From: JBEIHX01 sp044375455
GTDB taxonomy: Bacteria > Pseudomonadota > Alphaproteobacteria > Caulobacterales > Aquidulcibacteraceae
Length of the DNA stretch: 29,193 nucleotides
Reading direction: 5' to 3'
Assembly (NCBI GenBank): GCA_044375455.1
Contig: JBILMQ010000009.1
Location: forward strand, 1-29,193
Part shown: one piece after another, positions 1-7,609 of the stretch
Layout of the letters: each line of letters begins with the position of its first letter
How positions within the stretch are numbered: position 1 is the first letter of the stretch
Notes under the pieces: generated by a model
What the model saw: the letters and a program-made list of their open reading frames with translations, nothing else
What the model was told of the DNA's origin: nothing
The model's database searches: none
Made by a program: the position numbers and the translations under genes

Positions 1-419
1 TCTCTCTGCGGGGCGAACCCGACGAGCAGAGAGTAGCACGGGGAAGGTGAAACATTCGTCGACGCCAAACGTTTGACCGACCGGGGACGCATTCGCCGGG
101 ACCGCCGCCTCAGGACGCGCGCGCGCGCCGGGGGCTGCTGTGCGACCCGCAGGGTGAGGGGTGTGCCCGGCCAAAGCGAGACCCGCGCTTTCGCGCAAGG
201 CTGCGCCAGTGCGCCGGCCGGGCGATCTGTGCGGACTGCCCTGCCCGCCGCCTCGCCGGCGCAGCGCGCGCGCTGGCGTCACGCCGCCGCGGGGCTGGTT
301 TGATCCATCACGGCGCTTCCGGCAGACCAAAGCCCCCCGGCCAAGTGTGTGACCCAGCTGAGCGGTCCTTTGCGCCGGCCCGCTCCCGCCAGAGCGTGCG
401 CAAGCCCGTCGTCGCGGCG
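1..419. other. gene-free left edge
   Basis: No convincing gene is seen. The short open frames here are GC-rich, Arg/Ala/Pro-laden translations without a ribosome site or a recognisable motif. A few codons at the very left edge could be the tail of a gene outside the window, but no frame can be favoured. The only visible structure is an inverted repeat at 2-33. Confidence 0.5.
2..33. repeat. 8-bp inverted repeat, possible hairpin
   Basis: CTCTCTGC (2-9) is matched exactly by GCAGAGAG (26-33). Read on the minus strand, the loop contains GGG-TTCG-CCC, so the RNA would fold into two stacked stems capped by a UUCG tetraloop. It could be a terminator, but the bases that would follow it on the minus strand lie outside the window and no T-run follows on the plus strand. 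The role is therefore open. Confidence 0.35.
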
Positions 420-878
420 CTACACAAAGCGCGGGTCGGTGGGCCAGTTCGTCATATAGTCTTCGAGTTCCTCGCCTGAACGGGCGACGACGAGCTCATC
501 GACCGTCGATCCGCGAACCGAGTATCCGCATTGGTGTATCTTTTCCCGATCGCCGCACACAAGGTGGTGCCAGTCTGGCAGGTCGCGGCCCAGCCAGACG
601 AGACGGTAGGCGCAGGTGACCGGCAGGAAGTCCAGGTCCTTGATATTGTCTGGCGTGATTTGTATGCACTCGGGCACTTTGGCCTTGCGGTTGGGGTAGT
701 CGCTGCATTGCGCCGTTTCGTTGCAGAACAGCCTGCACGCGACAGAGGTGGCGAACAACGCGCCAGTCTCCTCATCCTCCAGACTGTTGGTGCAACACTT
801 CCCACATCCATCGCAGAGACTTTCCCATTCCGAAGGGGTCATTTCCGCCAAGGATTTGCTGCGCCAGAAAGGCCTCAT
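420..878 (-). CDS. YcgN/UPF0260-family cysteine-cluster protein
   Basis: A 152-residue protein of the YcgN (UPF0260, CxxCxxCC) family. The N-terminal block around residues 18-32 has the hallmark LCDGCGKCC (Cys22, 25, 28, 29). Further cysteines stand at about 48, 52, 58, 71, 89, 108 and 117, and the family-typical CAYRLVWLGRDLPDWHHLV segment lies at 89-107. The Cys pattern suggests metal (zinc or Fe-S) binding; no reaction is established for the family. Length is normal. The ATG lies one base after the TAA of the upstream DUF6498 gene, with a GAGAAAG-like ribosome site inside that gene's end, so the two are probably co-translated from the operon that begins with the acyl-CoA synthetase. No clear terminator follows. 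Confidence 0.9.
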   Translation of the reverse strand: MRPFWRSKSLAEMTPSEWESLCDGCGKCCTNSLEDEETGALFATSVACRLFCNETAQCSDYPNRKAKVPECIQITPDNIKDLDFLPVTCAYRLVWLGRDLPDWHHLVCGDREKIHQCGYSVRGSTVDELVVARSGEELEDYMTNWPTDPRFV

Positions 879-879
879 C

Positions 880-1614
880 TTAAAGCTTTCTCTGCCCGAG
901 CCTGGTTTTGATGAGCTCCCAGGCCTGGTTGATCGCTGTCAGGCTCGAGCGTGGCCCGGCGACGGCGTCCGCCTTTGCAGTCGCCACATCGTAAGCGGTT
1001 TTCAGCGCAATGAGGATCAACATTCCCCATGCCGGTTCGCCCAGCGCAACAAGTCCCAGAAATCCCGCAAAAATCGCAAGATGCAGCGTTACAATTCGGC
1101 CGTAGGGGCGAAACATTTCAGCAATCGGATTGGTGGTCAGATAATCGCCGCGCCGTAGGAACTGTCCAAGGAACAGGATGCCTTTCCAGGCGGCGATCAC
1201 GCCAAGCGTTGCGCCCACGCCCGGCGCCGCCCCGATTGCCGCCTTGACCATAGTCCCAAGCTCGAGTGATGCGGTCAGGGGGCTATTTGCAGGCCCTGTG
1301 TGTGTCAAAGACATGATGATCGCGCCATGGCCGGTGCAGAAGCCGCCGTAATGCATCACGAAGAAAGGCCCGGCGACGGCAAGCACTCCGAACCCAAGCA
1401 CGCCGGTCGGGGCGACGCTTGCTGTCATGCGCAACAGAGCGAAAACGCCGATGATCAGGTTTTCAAGCCAGAAAACCAATACCAGGACGGATGCCGTCCA
1501 GCCCCATAGAAAAACCCCGGCCAGAGGCAGCAGGCTGACGAGAAATGCGCCAGCGATGCTGGGATACCTCATGAAGTCCATCGGGGACGGCATGGACAAT
1601 CCCAGAGATCTCAT
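880..1614 (-). CDS. DUF6498-type integral membrane protein
   Basis: A hydrophobic protein of 244 residues with about six predicted membrane helices. The segments FWLENLIIGVFALLRM and FFVMHYGGFCTGHG match what I know of the DUF6498 family, whose function is unknown. An ATG also exists at 1623, but AAAAGGA would then lie only one base from it. The ATG at 1614 has the same AAGGA nine bases upstream and is preferred. The gene sits about 40 bases after the stop of the acyl-CoA synthetase and one base before the ycgN-like ATG, all on the same strand, so it is probably the middle gene of a three-gene transcription unit. Nothing in the sequence links it to fatty-acid metabolism directly. Confidence 0.8.
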   Translation of the reverse strand: MRSLGLSMPSPMDFMRYPSIAGAFLVSLLPLAGVFLWGWTASVLVLVFWLENLIIGVFALLRMTASVAPTGVLGFGVLAVAGPFFVMHYGGFCTGHGAIIMSLTHTGPANSPLTASLELGTMVKAAIGAAPGVGATLGVIAAWKGILFLGQFLRRGDYLTTNPIAEMFRPYGRIVTLHLAIFAGFLGLVALGEPAWGMLILIALKTAYDVATAKADAVAGPRSSLTAINQAWELIKTRLGQRKL

Positions 1615-1654
1615 GGCGTCCATTCCTTTTCAGACGGGCCCCGGCTTGGCGCGC

Positions 1655-3409
1655 CTAAGCGGTTTCGACCGAAAAAGCCTGTTTCAAGTCGCGTTTCAAG
1701 ATCTTCCCGTTTGCATTGCGGGGCAGGGTGTCCGGCCAGAACGCCACTCTCGCCGGCACCTTGAAAGCGGCGAGGCGCTGGGCGACCCAGTGGCGCAACT
1801 CCGCCTCGTCTGCGCTCTGGCCCGGCTTGAGATGCACCACGGCGGCCGGCTCCTCTCCCAGAGTTCTGTGAGGCAGCCCGATGACGGCCGCATCCATGAC
1901 GGCTGGATGCTCATAGAGCGCGTTCTCCACCTCCACGCAGTAGATGTTCTCGCCGCCCCGGATCAGCATGTCCTTTGCACGGTCGACAATGAAGATAAAA
2001 CCTTCCTCATCCATCCGCGCGAGATCGCCTGTCTTGACCCAGCCATCAACAAAGGTTTCAGCGGTCGGTCCTGGCTTGTTCCAGTAGCCACGTACGACGA
2101 TCGGGCCTTTGTACCAGAGTTCCCCGACCTCACCGCGCGCAAGCTCGCATCCTTGCGGTCCTGCGATCTTGGCTTCGCCAGTCACCGACGCCACCCCGCA
2201 GCTTGCGGGGCGAAGCACATAGTCTTCGCCAAAGTTCGACACCGCTGTCGCGCTTGTCTCCGTCATGCCCCAACCCTGCCCAGGAGCAGCTTTCGGGAAC
2301 GCCTCACGGATGCGTTTGACAAGCTCGGGCGCTGACGGCGCGCCGCCATATGAAACAGTTTCAACCGATGACAGATCGAATTCCGCACGGCGCGGATGCT
2401 CGATGATCTGCCAGACGATGGTGGGAACGCCGCCGAAATGCGTGACCCGCTCGCGCTGCATAAGCTCCAGCGCTTGACCGGCCTCGAACCGACGCTGGAA
2501 CACCAACCTGAACGCCTGCATCATCGCTGGGATCATGATCGCAAAGCACCCGGTCGCATGGAACAGCGGCACGGAGACCAGAAACACCCGTTGCGGCGCC
2601 TCGGGGTCTGGCTGCGGCGGCGCCTCTCCCTTGCGCAAATACGCCCGCGCCTGGGCCGAGGCCGAGTTGATGAAATTTGAAATGATGTTGCGGTGGCTTA
2701 TCACCGCTCCCTTCGGCTTGCCTGTGGTGCCCGACGTATAAAAAATCGTCACGTCATCGTCGGGCTGGAGGTCTGCTGCCGGCATCTCGGTCGATGGCAG
2801 TCCGCCCCAGGCAGCCACCTCGGTGAGAACGTCTTCAAGACGCGCCACGCGCGGATCCGAGATCTCTTCGCGCACCCTTGCGACATAGATCTTTTGCAGA
2901 TCAGGGCAGGCGTCCACATGGGGGCGGATGCGTTCCCATCGTTCGGGGTCCGCGAACACGACCTTGGCGCCGGAATCCTGAAGGCCGTATTCGAGTTCCG
3001 GGCCGGTCCACCACGCGTTCAGCGGTGTTGCAACTGCCCCGATGAGCGCGGCCGCCCAGAATGCGACCGACCACTCGGGCAGATTGCGCATGATCACCGC
3101 CACTCGGTCGCCCTTGACGACCCCATCAGCCAACAGCTGGGCGGCCAAGTGGAGCACAGCGCGTCGATGGGCCTCAAACGTCACTCGGTCGCCATCGAGC
3201 ACCATGTAGACCTTGTCTGCGTGCTGCTGGCCAAGTGAAAAGATTTCCCGCAGCGTCGGCGGTGCATTCTTCCAGACCTTGAGACGCACGCCGCGGACCT
3301 GCGCCTCCTCGACCTCGAACAACGGGTTCACCTCAGCCAGTCGTGCATGCGCCTCGGCCACGGACATGACGGGAAAGTTTCGGGCCGGCTCAGCGGTTTC
3401 CTGGGACAT
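1655..3409 (-). CDS. class I adenylate-forming acyl-CoA synthetase (FadD-like)
   Basis: An ATP-dependent acyl-CoA ligase of 584 residues that should activate a carboxylic acid via an acyl-AMP. All core motifs are present: the P-loop YTSGTTGKPKG (224-234), the A5 motif GWGMTET (379-385), the GDLARMDEEGF block with DRAKD (461-480), GGENIY (485-490), and the C-terminal PRNANGK with the likely catalytic lysine at 569. Length is typical of the family. An upstream in-frame ATG at 3538 would add a 43-residue low-complexity tail. The ATG at 3409 is preferred because a perfect AGGAGG (3415-3420) precedes it. The substrate (medium/long chain, branched or aromatic acid) cannot be read from the sequence. 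It is the first gene of a probable operon with the DUF6498 and YcgN-like genes and is divergent from the IscU-like gene. Confidence 0.92.
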   Translation of the reverse strand: MSQETAEPARNFPVMSVAEAHARLAEVNPLFEVEEAQVRGVRLKVWKNAPPTLREIFSLGQQHADKVYMVLDGDRVTFEAHRRAVLHLAAQLLADGVVKGDRVAVIMRNLPEWSVAFWAAALIGAVATPLNAWWTGPELEYGLQDSGAKVVFADPERWERIRPHVDACPDLQKIYVARVREEISDPRVARLEDVLTEVAAWGGLPSTEMPAADLQPDDDVTIFYTSGTTGKPKGAVISHRNIISNFINSASAQARAYLRKGEAPPQPDPEAPQRVFLVSVPLFHATGCFAIMIPAMMQAFRLVFQRRFEAGQALELMQRERVTHFGGVPTIVWQIIEHPRRAEFDLSSVETVSYGGAPSAPELVKRIREAFPKAAPGQGWGMTETSATAVSNFGEDYVLRPASCGVASVTGEAKIAGPQGCELARGEVGELWYKGPIVVRGYWNKPGPTAETFVDGWVKTGDLARMDEEGFIFIVDRAKDMLIRGGENIYCVEVENALYEHPAVMDAAVIGLPHRTLGEEPAAVVHLKPGQSADEAELRHWVAQRLAAFKVPARVAFWPDTLPRNANGKILKRDLKQAFSVETA

Positions 3410-3459
3410 CGGATCCTCCTTGACCGCTCTGCGGGGCGGGCTTGTGACGCCAGTGTGAA

Positions 3460-3477
3460 GCACGCCTGCTGGCGTGC
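3460..3477. promoter_or_regulatory. 18-bp palindrome between divergent genes
   Basis: GCACGCC and GGCGTGC form a perfect 7-bp inverted repeat around a 4-base centre. It lies in the 127-bp space between the acyl-CoA synthetase (minus) and the IscU-like gene (plus), and GTGAAG-like words stand on both sides. Size and position fit a dimeric repressor operator (many acyl-CoA ligase genes have TetR-type regulators), but no regulator gene is adjacent, and a simple RNA hairpin is also possible. Confidence 0.35.
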
Positions 3478-3536
3478 GTGAAGTGGCGCTGTGAACACGT
3501 CTGGACCAAAGCCTTGGCGGGCCCCAAGTTAGCGCC

Positions 3537-3980
3537 ATGTTTGGCGAGCTGTATCATGCAAGGGTCCTGGAACTGGCGGCGGAGATTCCCCACCTCGGGC
3601 GCCTTCAGGCGCCGCACGGGGCGGCCACGAAAGTCAGCAGGATTTGCGGGTCAGAGGTCCGGGTCGAACTTGCCCTGGAAGACGGCGCGGTCACCGCCTT
3701 TGCGATCGAACCTAAGGCCTGTGCCCTCGGTCAGGCGGTTGCGAGCGTGCTGGCGCGCCACGCTCTTGGCGCAACTCCAGGCGAGATCCGCGCCGCGCGC
3801 GACGCTTTGAGGGCGATGCTGCAGGATGGCGCTGCGCCGCCGGAAGGGCGGTTCTGGGAGCTTCGCCATGTCGAGGCTGTGCGTGACTACCCGCCCCGGC
3901 GCCTGTCAACCATGCTGGCCTTTGACGCCGCGGTGGCGGCGCTTGACATGGCGCAGGCGCGCGGCCCTGCCTGCGGCTGA
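3537..3980 (+). CDS. IscU/NifU-like iron-sulfur cluster scaffold protein (alphaproteobacterial paralogue)
   Basis: A 147-residue protein of the IscU/NifU-N fold. The start LYHARVLELAAEIPHLGRL is the conserved N-terminus of the alphaproteobacterial paralogue. Cys37 (in SRICGSEV) and Cys62 (in KACALGQAVASVLARH) match the first two ligand cysteines of the family. The third cysteine of classical IscU is not seen: the corresponding region reads RFWELRHVEAVRDYP. This subgroup is usually annotated as an Fe-S assembly scaffold, although its exact role is not settled. No Shine-Dalgarno is evident before the ATG, but the conserved N-terminus supports the start. It is divergent from the acyl-CoA synthetase and 107 bases upstream of an unrecognised gene. 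Confidence 0.85.
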   Translation: MFGELYHARVLELAAEIPHLGRLQAPHGAATKVSRICGSEVRVELALEDGAVTAFAIEPKACALGQAVASVLARHALGATPGEIRAARDALRAMLQDGAAPPEGRFWELRHVEAVRDYPPRRLSTMLAFDAAVAALDMAQARGPACG

Positions 3981-4087
3981 TCCGGCGTGCGGCCGGCGAC
4001 ATGACCTCCTGCCGCCACATCACCACTTGCAATCAGTCCACCACCCCGCCACCACCGGTCTGAGAGGCAGCTCGCAGGAGATCATCA

Positions 4088-4804
4088 ATGGCGCATCGCA
4101 CCGTCCGGGGCGAGATCCGCTACACGTCCAGAAAACCGCACATGCTGGGCCAGGTGCGTGGGCATGAGCAATTCACCTTCACCCACCACGGCGATGGCAA
4201 ATCAACTTTGCGCGCGCACTGCTTCATTGCAGAGCCGGATCCGACCGTAATGCGTGATGTCGTGTTCGCCATGGACGAATGCCGCCGGCCGATGGATTGC
4301 ACTGTGCGCCTGACCGTGGCGGATGCGTTTATGGGCTCTGGTTGGTTTCGCTTCGGGCCTGATTTCATCGAATGTGAAAGTTACGGACCGGCGATCGGAA
4401 GGGTGTCGCAGCGTGTCAATCTTTCACAGCCAATTGACGGTTTCGGGACACATCCAATCGTTGCCGACGGTTATTTTCTGGGAATTCAGGATTGGAGCGC
4501 GGGACCAAGCCGGCGCAGGTTCTCGATGTACCTGCCGTCACCGGACCATCGTGGGGCCACGCCGCCGTTGCTCGCACCTGTGCGGATGGATGGCGTATAT
4601 GTCGGTGAAGAAAGGGTCAGCGTTGCGGCGGGGGAGTTCGATGCCCGACACCTGCAGTTCATTGATCCGGGCGCGAGCGGTATGACCACAGAGCATCCCC
4701 CCTATGACCTCTGGATCACCGCTGATCGCGACGCCGTGTTCCTGAAAGGCGGCGTGGGCGGCTACATGCAGACTTGGTATGAGTTGACATGGCTTGAACG
4801 CTGA
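4088..4804 (+). CDS. hypothetical protein, beta-rich, DUF3108-like character
   Basis: A 238-residue protein that I do not recognise. It has no signal peptide and no membrane helix. The composition is rich in aromatic and beta-forming residues. The C-terminal part (about 190-238) alternates in a way reminiscent of lipocalin or DUF3108-type beta-barrels, with GEFDARHLQFI, then YDLWITADRDAVFLKG, then a WYELTWLE end; this is only a resemblance. AGGAG at 4077-4081 precedes the ATG with good spacing, so the start is well supported. It lies 107 bases after the IscU-like gene and converges on queC. Coding character (uniform GC-rich third positions, one long frame ending cleanly) supports a real gene. 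Confidence 0.7.
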   Translation: MAHRTVRGEIRYTSRKPHMLGQVRGHEQFTFTHHGDGKSTLRAHCFIAEPDPTVMRDVVFAMDECRRPMDCTVRLTVADAFMGSGWFRFGPDFIECESYGPAIGRVSQRVNLSQPIDGFGTHPIVADGYFLGIQDWSAGPSRRRFSMYLPSPDHRGATPPLLAPVRMDGVYVGEERVSVAAGEFDARHLQFIDPGASGMTTEHPPYDLWITADRDAVFLKGGVGGYMQTWYELTWLER

Positions 4805-4901
4805 CCGGCGCCGCACGCTGCTGCCTGCCCGCGCCGCGCGGGATTCCAAGCCTGCGGCGGGTGGCGTTCTGGCGGCGCGCGCTCGCCCGTGGCGAAAGGT
4901 C

Positions 4902-5636
4902 TTAGACGCGTTCGGCCTGTGGGCGGGCGCTCTGCGTCCAACGTTCGAACCCGTCGCGGCGCAGAACGCAGGCTGGGCATGCGCCGCAGCCATATCCCCA
5001 GGCGTGCCGAACGCGCCGGTCTCCGGCATAACATGTGTGTGTGTGTTCCAGGATCACATCGACCAGGCCTGCGCCGCCGAGTTCGGCTGTGAGGGTCCAC
5101 GTCGCCGCCTTGTCCAGCCACATCAGCGGCGTGTGGATGACATAGCGGCGCTCCATTCCAAGGTTGAGCGCGACCTGCAACGCCTTCATCGTGTCATCGC
5201 GACAGTCTGGATAGCCGGAAAAGTCCGTCTCGCAGACGCCTGTCACCAGGTGCCTGGCGCCGCGGCGATAAGCGATCGCTGCGGCGAGCGTCAGAAATGC
5301 CAGATTTCGTCCTGGTACAAATGTATTGGGAAGGCCGCTTGCTGAGAAAGCAAACTCAGTCTCGCGCGTCAGTGCTGTTTCGCTGATTTCGCTCAACACC
5401 GACAGATCAATGACATGATCCGCTTGAAGTGCGCCGCGCCAGTGTCTGAGCTCGGAAATCGATGTGCGCAGTCTGTCGCGGCATTCCAGCTCGACACGAT
5501 GACGCTGGCGGTAGTCGAAGCCGATCGTTTCTACCAGATCGAAGCGATCAAGCGCCCACGCGAGGCACACCGCGGAGTCCTGTCCGCCAGACAGAAGAAC
5601 CAGAGCTGTTGTGTCGCCGATCATTGGGTCCGCCAT
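4902..5636 (-). CDS. queC: 7-cyano-7-deazaguanine synthase QueC
   Basis: QueC converts 7-carboxy-7-deazaguanine to preQ0 using ATP and ammonia, a step of queuosine biosynthesis in the cytosol. The 244-residue protein carries the PP-loop SGGQDS (residues 16-21), the FDYRQRHRVEL helix, the FVPGRNLAFLTLAAA block and a C-terminal zinc site (Cys202, Cys217, Cys220, Cys223). Length is normal. ATG 5636 has AGGCGG close upstream; a second in-frame ATG at 5624 is possible. No other queuosine gene (queD, queE, queF) lies in the window, so the gene stands alone. A TG-dinucleotide run near 5034-5046 encodes the conserved HTHTC stretch of the zinc site. Confidence 0.95.
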   Translation of the reverse strand: MADPMIGDTTALVLLSGGQDSAVCLAWALDRFDLVETIGFDYRQRHRVELECRDRLRTSISELRHWRGALQADHVIDLSVLSEISETALTRETEFAFSASGLPNTFVPGRNLAFLTLAAAIAYRRGARHLVTGVCETDFSGYPDCRDDTMKALQVALNLGMERRYVIHTPLMWLDKAATWTLTAELGGAGLVDVILEHTHTCYAGDRRVRHAWGYGCGACPACVLRRDGFERWTQSARPQAERV

Positions 5637-5705
5637 CGCCGCCTGCCTGTGCTGGACTAGCGTAAGCGCCCGCAGCGGTCGAGGGTGGGCGGTACTGGGC
5701 CCCTA

Positions 5706-5734
5706 GGCGAACCTCATATCCCGGGGAGTTCGCC
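5706..5734. repeat. 7-bp inverted repeat upstream of queC
   Basis: GGCGAAC (5706-5712) is matched exactly by GTTCGCC (5728-5734) around a 15-base spacer that contains CCCGGG. The centre is about 84 bases upstream of the queC ATG (5636, minus strand). It may be an operator or leader hairpin; in such GC-rich DNA chance is a real alternative. Confidence 0.3.
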
Positions 5735-5799
5735 ACGCCACGCCGCGCCGGGGGGGCGATGTCATGCGGGCAAAGCGCACGCGCCGTCGCCGCGCTCTT

Positions 5800-5836
5800 C
5801 GGGTCAGCGTGCGGGGGCGCCGCTGCGCTTGACCCG
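5800..5836. repeat. hairpin in the queC-upstream gap
   Basis: CGGGTCA + GCG (5800-5809) pairs with CGC + T bulge + TGACCCG (5826-5836), and GCGG/CCGC (5811-5814 / 5820-5823) can pair inside the loop, giving about 14 base pairs. No T-run follows on either strand. The function is unknown; it may be a chance fold. Confidence 0.3.
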
Positions 5837-6540
5837 GCCAGTGCTCTGCTCGCACGCCGTGTCGCGTGCGTTCGCGCATCACAGAGCGCCGGGCGCGCGT
5901 TATCATCTGCGCATCCGTCTTCAGGACCAACGGCCCGCTTCGCCCGGATCGTCGAACCGAAAGGGGGCTGAGCTATCCGTGGAGGCGGGCGCCAGGATGC
6001 GCCCCGGCGGCGGCTCGGCTGGTCGTCAGCCGCGTCCTGCCGGCGTCAGAACCGGGCAGGTCTGCGCGTGCGCGCGCCAGACTGGGCCAGGGTGGGGGCG
6101 GGCGTAACTGACCGCATGCGCCTTGCCGCCTGCGGCGGACCGGACTGCCGTTTCGCACGCCCCAGCCCGGTCGGCTGGGCGAGCGGCCGTTTGCGGGTGC
6201 GACGCCGCCGCCCGCCGTGCGGCGTTTCGCGGCGCCTTGGGGCGAGCCTGGCGGCGGTCCTGACAGTTGCCGTCTGCCGCCGGCAGGCTGGCCTGACCCG
6301 TACAGGGAGCGGCTGTGAGCCAGACGGGCGGCATCCGCACGCGGTCATGTGGGACCGGGGGCGCTCCGCCTGGTACGCGAAATTTTACCCTGGCGGATCG
6401 CTGGTGTGCGCGCGCGGGCCAGCCGCAATCGACAAAGCGTCGCTGCTCGTTAACATAAGCGATGAGGTGCGGCGTCCCGTGAGGCCGTCGCAGCGAACAC
6501 GGGTGGGGATGGGCGCTGGACATCGAACGGCGCCTCGGTG

Positions 6541-6594
6541 AAATTTCGTCTCGACAGGAAATTTCGTCTCGACAGGAAATGTCGTCTCGACAGG
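6541..6594. repeat. tandem repeat, 3 x 18 bp
   Basis: Three contiguous copies of AAATTTCGTCTCGACAGG at 6541-6558, 6559-6576 and 6577-6594. The first two are identical and the third has one T-to-G change. The unit is a multiple of three, but no convincing frame uses it. The array abuts the 17-bp array that leads up to the membrane-protein gene. Confidence 0.9.
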
Positions 6595-6645
6595 CTGTCA
6601 AAGGCATAAGACTGTTAGGGTCGTAAGACTGTCGAAGGCGCAAGC
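6595..6645. repeat. degenerate tandem repeat, 3 x 17 bp
   Basis: Three diverged copies of a 17-bp unit: CTGTCAAAGGCATAAGA (6595-6611), CTGTTAGGGTCGTAAGA (6612-6628) and CTGTCGAAGGCGCAAGC (6629-6645). They end 13 bases before the next ATG, and the ribosome site follows directly. The third copy shares CTGTCGA and 11 of 17 positions with the 17-bp unit at 7656, on the far side of the two-gene unit. Confidence 0.7.
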
Positions 6646-6658
6646 CCGGAGGAGCAAG

Positions 6659-6943
6659 ATGATCTTCTCGCTCATTGCAAAGTTCATCCATGGCAGTTTC
6701 CGGGTTGTCGGGCCTCTGCTGTACGTTTTGATCCTCGCGGTGATCGCCCACGAGGTCGCGCAATTCTGGTCAGGCTTCTACTTCAACAGCGCTTTGCTGG
6801 AGTCCACCAAAGAACTTGCTGCCTGGCCGGTGGGCGTCTTTGTCGGATGGTCTGTCGCGACCTTCCTGTTCGGTGGGCCGTTGATGATTGTTGAAATGCG
6901 CAACTATATTCGAAAACTGGCCCAGCATGCCGGGCTGGAGTAG
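6659..6943 (+). CDS. small two-helix membrane protein, unknown function
   Basis: A 94-residue protein with two strongly hydrophobic stretches, at about residues 16-37 (VVGPLLYVLILAVIAHE) and 52-78 (WPVGVFVGWSVATFLFGG), and a short basic tail (RNYIRKLAQHAG). I do not recognise the family. GGAGGAG (6648-6654) sits just upstream of the ATG, an unusually good ribosome site. The TAG stop is followed with no gap by the GTG of the HAD hydrolase gene, so the two are almost certainly translationally coupled. The pair is bounded by short tandem arrays on both sides. It may be an inner-membrane accessory of the hydrolase, but that rests only on coupling. Confidence 0.75.
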   Translation: MIFSLIAKFIHGSFRVVGPLLYVLILAVIAHEVAQFWSGFYFNSALLESTKELAAWPVGVFVGWSVATFLFGGPLMIVEMRNYIRKLAQHAGLE

Positions 6944-7609
6944 GTGACCGGGCCGCCGCGAGGCCGAGTGGAAGCGGTCATCTGGGATTTCGGGGGCGTT
7001 CTTACCACTTCCCCCTTTGAGGCGTTCAACCGTTTCGAAGTGCTGCGCGGCCTTCCGCGGAATTTCATCCGGACCGTAAACGCTACAAATCCTGACGCCA
7101 ACGCCTGGGCGCGCTTCGAACGGGCGGAAGTCGGCGAGGCGGAATTCGACGCCTTGTTCGCCGCCGACAGCCGGGCCCTTGGATATGAGGTCCGCGGCAG
7201 GGACGTGCTGCCATTACTTTCCGGCGACCTGCGCCCGCGGGTTGTCGCTGCGCTGGAAGCCGTCGCACGCTGCTTCAAGACCGGCTGCATCACCAACAAT
7301 GTGGCTGTCGGCGAAGGTCCCGGCATGGCAGTGGCTGGGGGTAAGGCGCGCGAAATCGCTTCTGTCATGGCGCGTTTCGCCCATGTCATCGAAAGCTCGA
7401 AGATTGGGATCCGCAAGCCGGACCCGCGCATCTACGCTCTGATGTGTGAGGCGTTGGACGCGCCGCCGGAGGCCTGCGTTTATCTGGATGACCTTGGGGT
7501 CAACCTGAAGCCGGCGCGCGCCATGGGAATGACGACGATCAAAGTCGAAAGTGAAGCGCAATTGCTTGTCGACCTCTCGCGGGCGACTGGCGTCGACCTT
7601 CAGTCTTGA
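6944..7609 (+). CDS. HAD-IA family hydrolase
   Basis: A 221-residue haloacid-dehalogenase-superfamily hydrolase, probably a small-molecule phosphatase. Motif I is IWDFGGVLT with the nucleophile Asp15, but the usual second Asp is Gly17, as in the epoxide-hydrolase-N/ACAD10-like and YihX-like branches. Motif II is ITNN (116-119), motif III Lys158 within IRKPDPRIY, and motif IV Asp182-Asp183 within VYLDDLGVN. A helical cap (about 25-90) follows motif I. The lack of the second motif-I Asp leaves open whether it is a phosphatase or acts on another bond. The GTG start directly abuts the TAG of the small membrane-protein gene. No terminator is obvious after the stop; a 17-bp tandem array begins 46 bases downstream. 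Confidence 0.88.
   Translation: MTGPPRGRVEAVIWDFGGVLTTSPFEAFNRFEVLRGLPRNFIRTVNATNPDANAWARFERAEVGEAEFDALFAADSRALGYEVRGRDVLPLLSGDLRPRVVAALEAVARCFKTGCITNNVAVGEGPGMAVAGGKAREIASVMARFAHVIESSKIGIRKPDPRIYALMCEALDAPPEACVYLDDLGVNLKPARAMGMTTIKVESEAQLLVDLSRATGVDLQS

Larger units (their letters stand above)
5637..6658. other. 1-kb non-coding gap, GC-rich, with hairpins and tandem repeats
   Basis: No supported gene. Several frames stay open on both strands, including a 245-codon one on the minus strand. They overlap one another, are Arg/Ala/Pro-rich, have no recognisable motif, and the longest runs through the tandem array at its 5' end. Structures that can be seen are an inverted repeat at 5706-5734, a hairpin at 5800-5836 and two contiguous tandem arrays at 6541-6645. 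The remainder (about 5840-6540) is very GC-rich with no pattern that I can assign. Confidence 0.55.

Noticed and set aside
1..33. tRNA 3' end suggested by GGGTTCG on the minus strand
   Set aside because: The T-arm stem does not close around the TTCG loop and no CCA or acceptor pairing fits; a simple hairpin explains it better.
5030..5050. TG-dinucleotide run in queC as a phase-variation tract
   Set aside because: It encodes the conserved His-Thr-His-Thr-Cys of the zinc site and is short, so codon constraint explains it.
6026..6763. 245-codon minus-strand frame in the gap left of the membrane-protein gene
   Set aside because: It runs through the 18-bp array (repeating CRDEIS residues) and overlaps the well-started membrane-protein gene; Arg/Pro-rich with no family.
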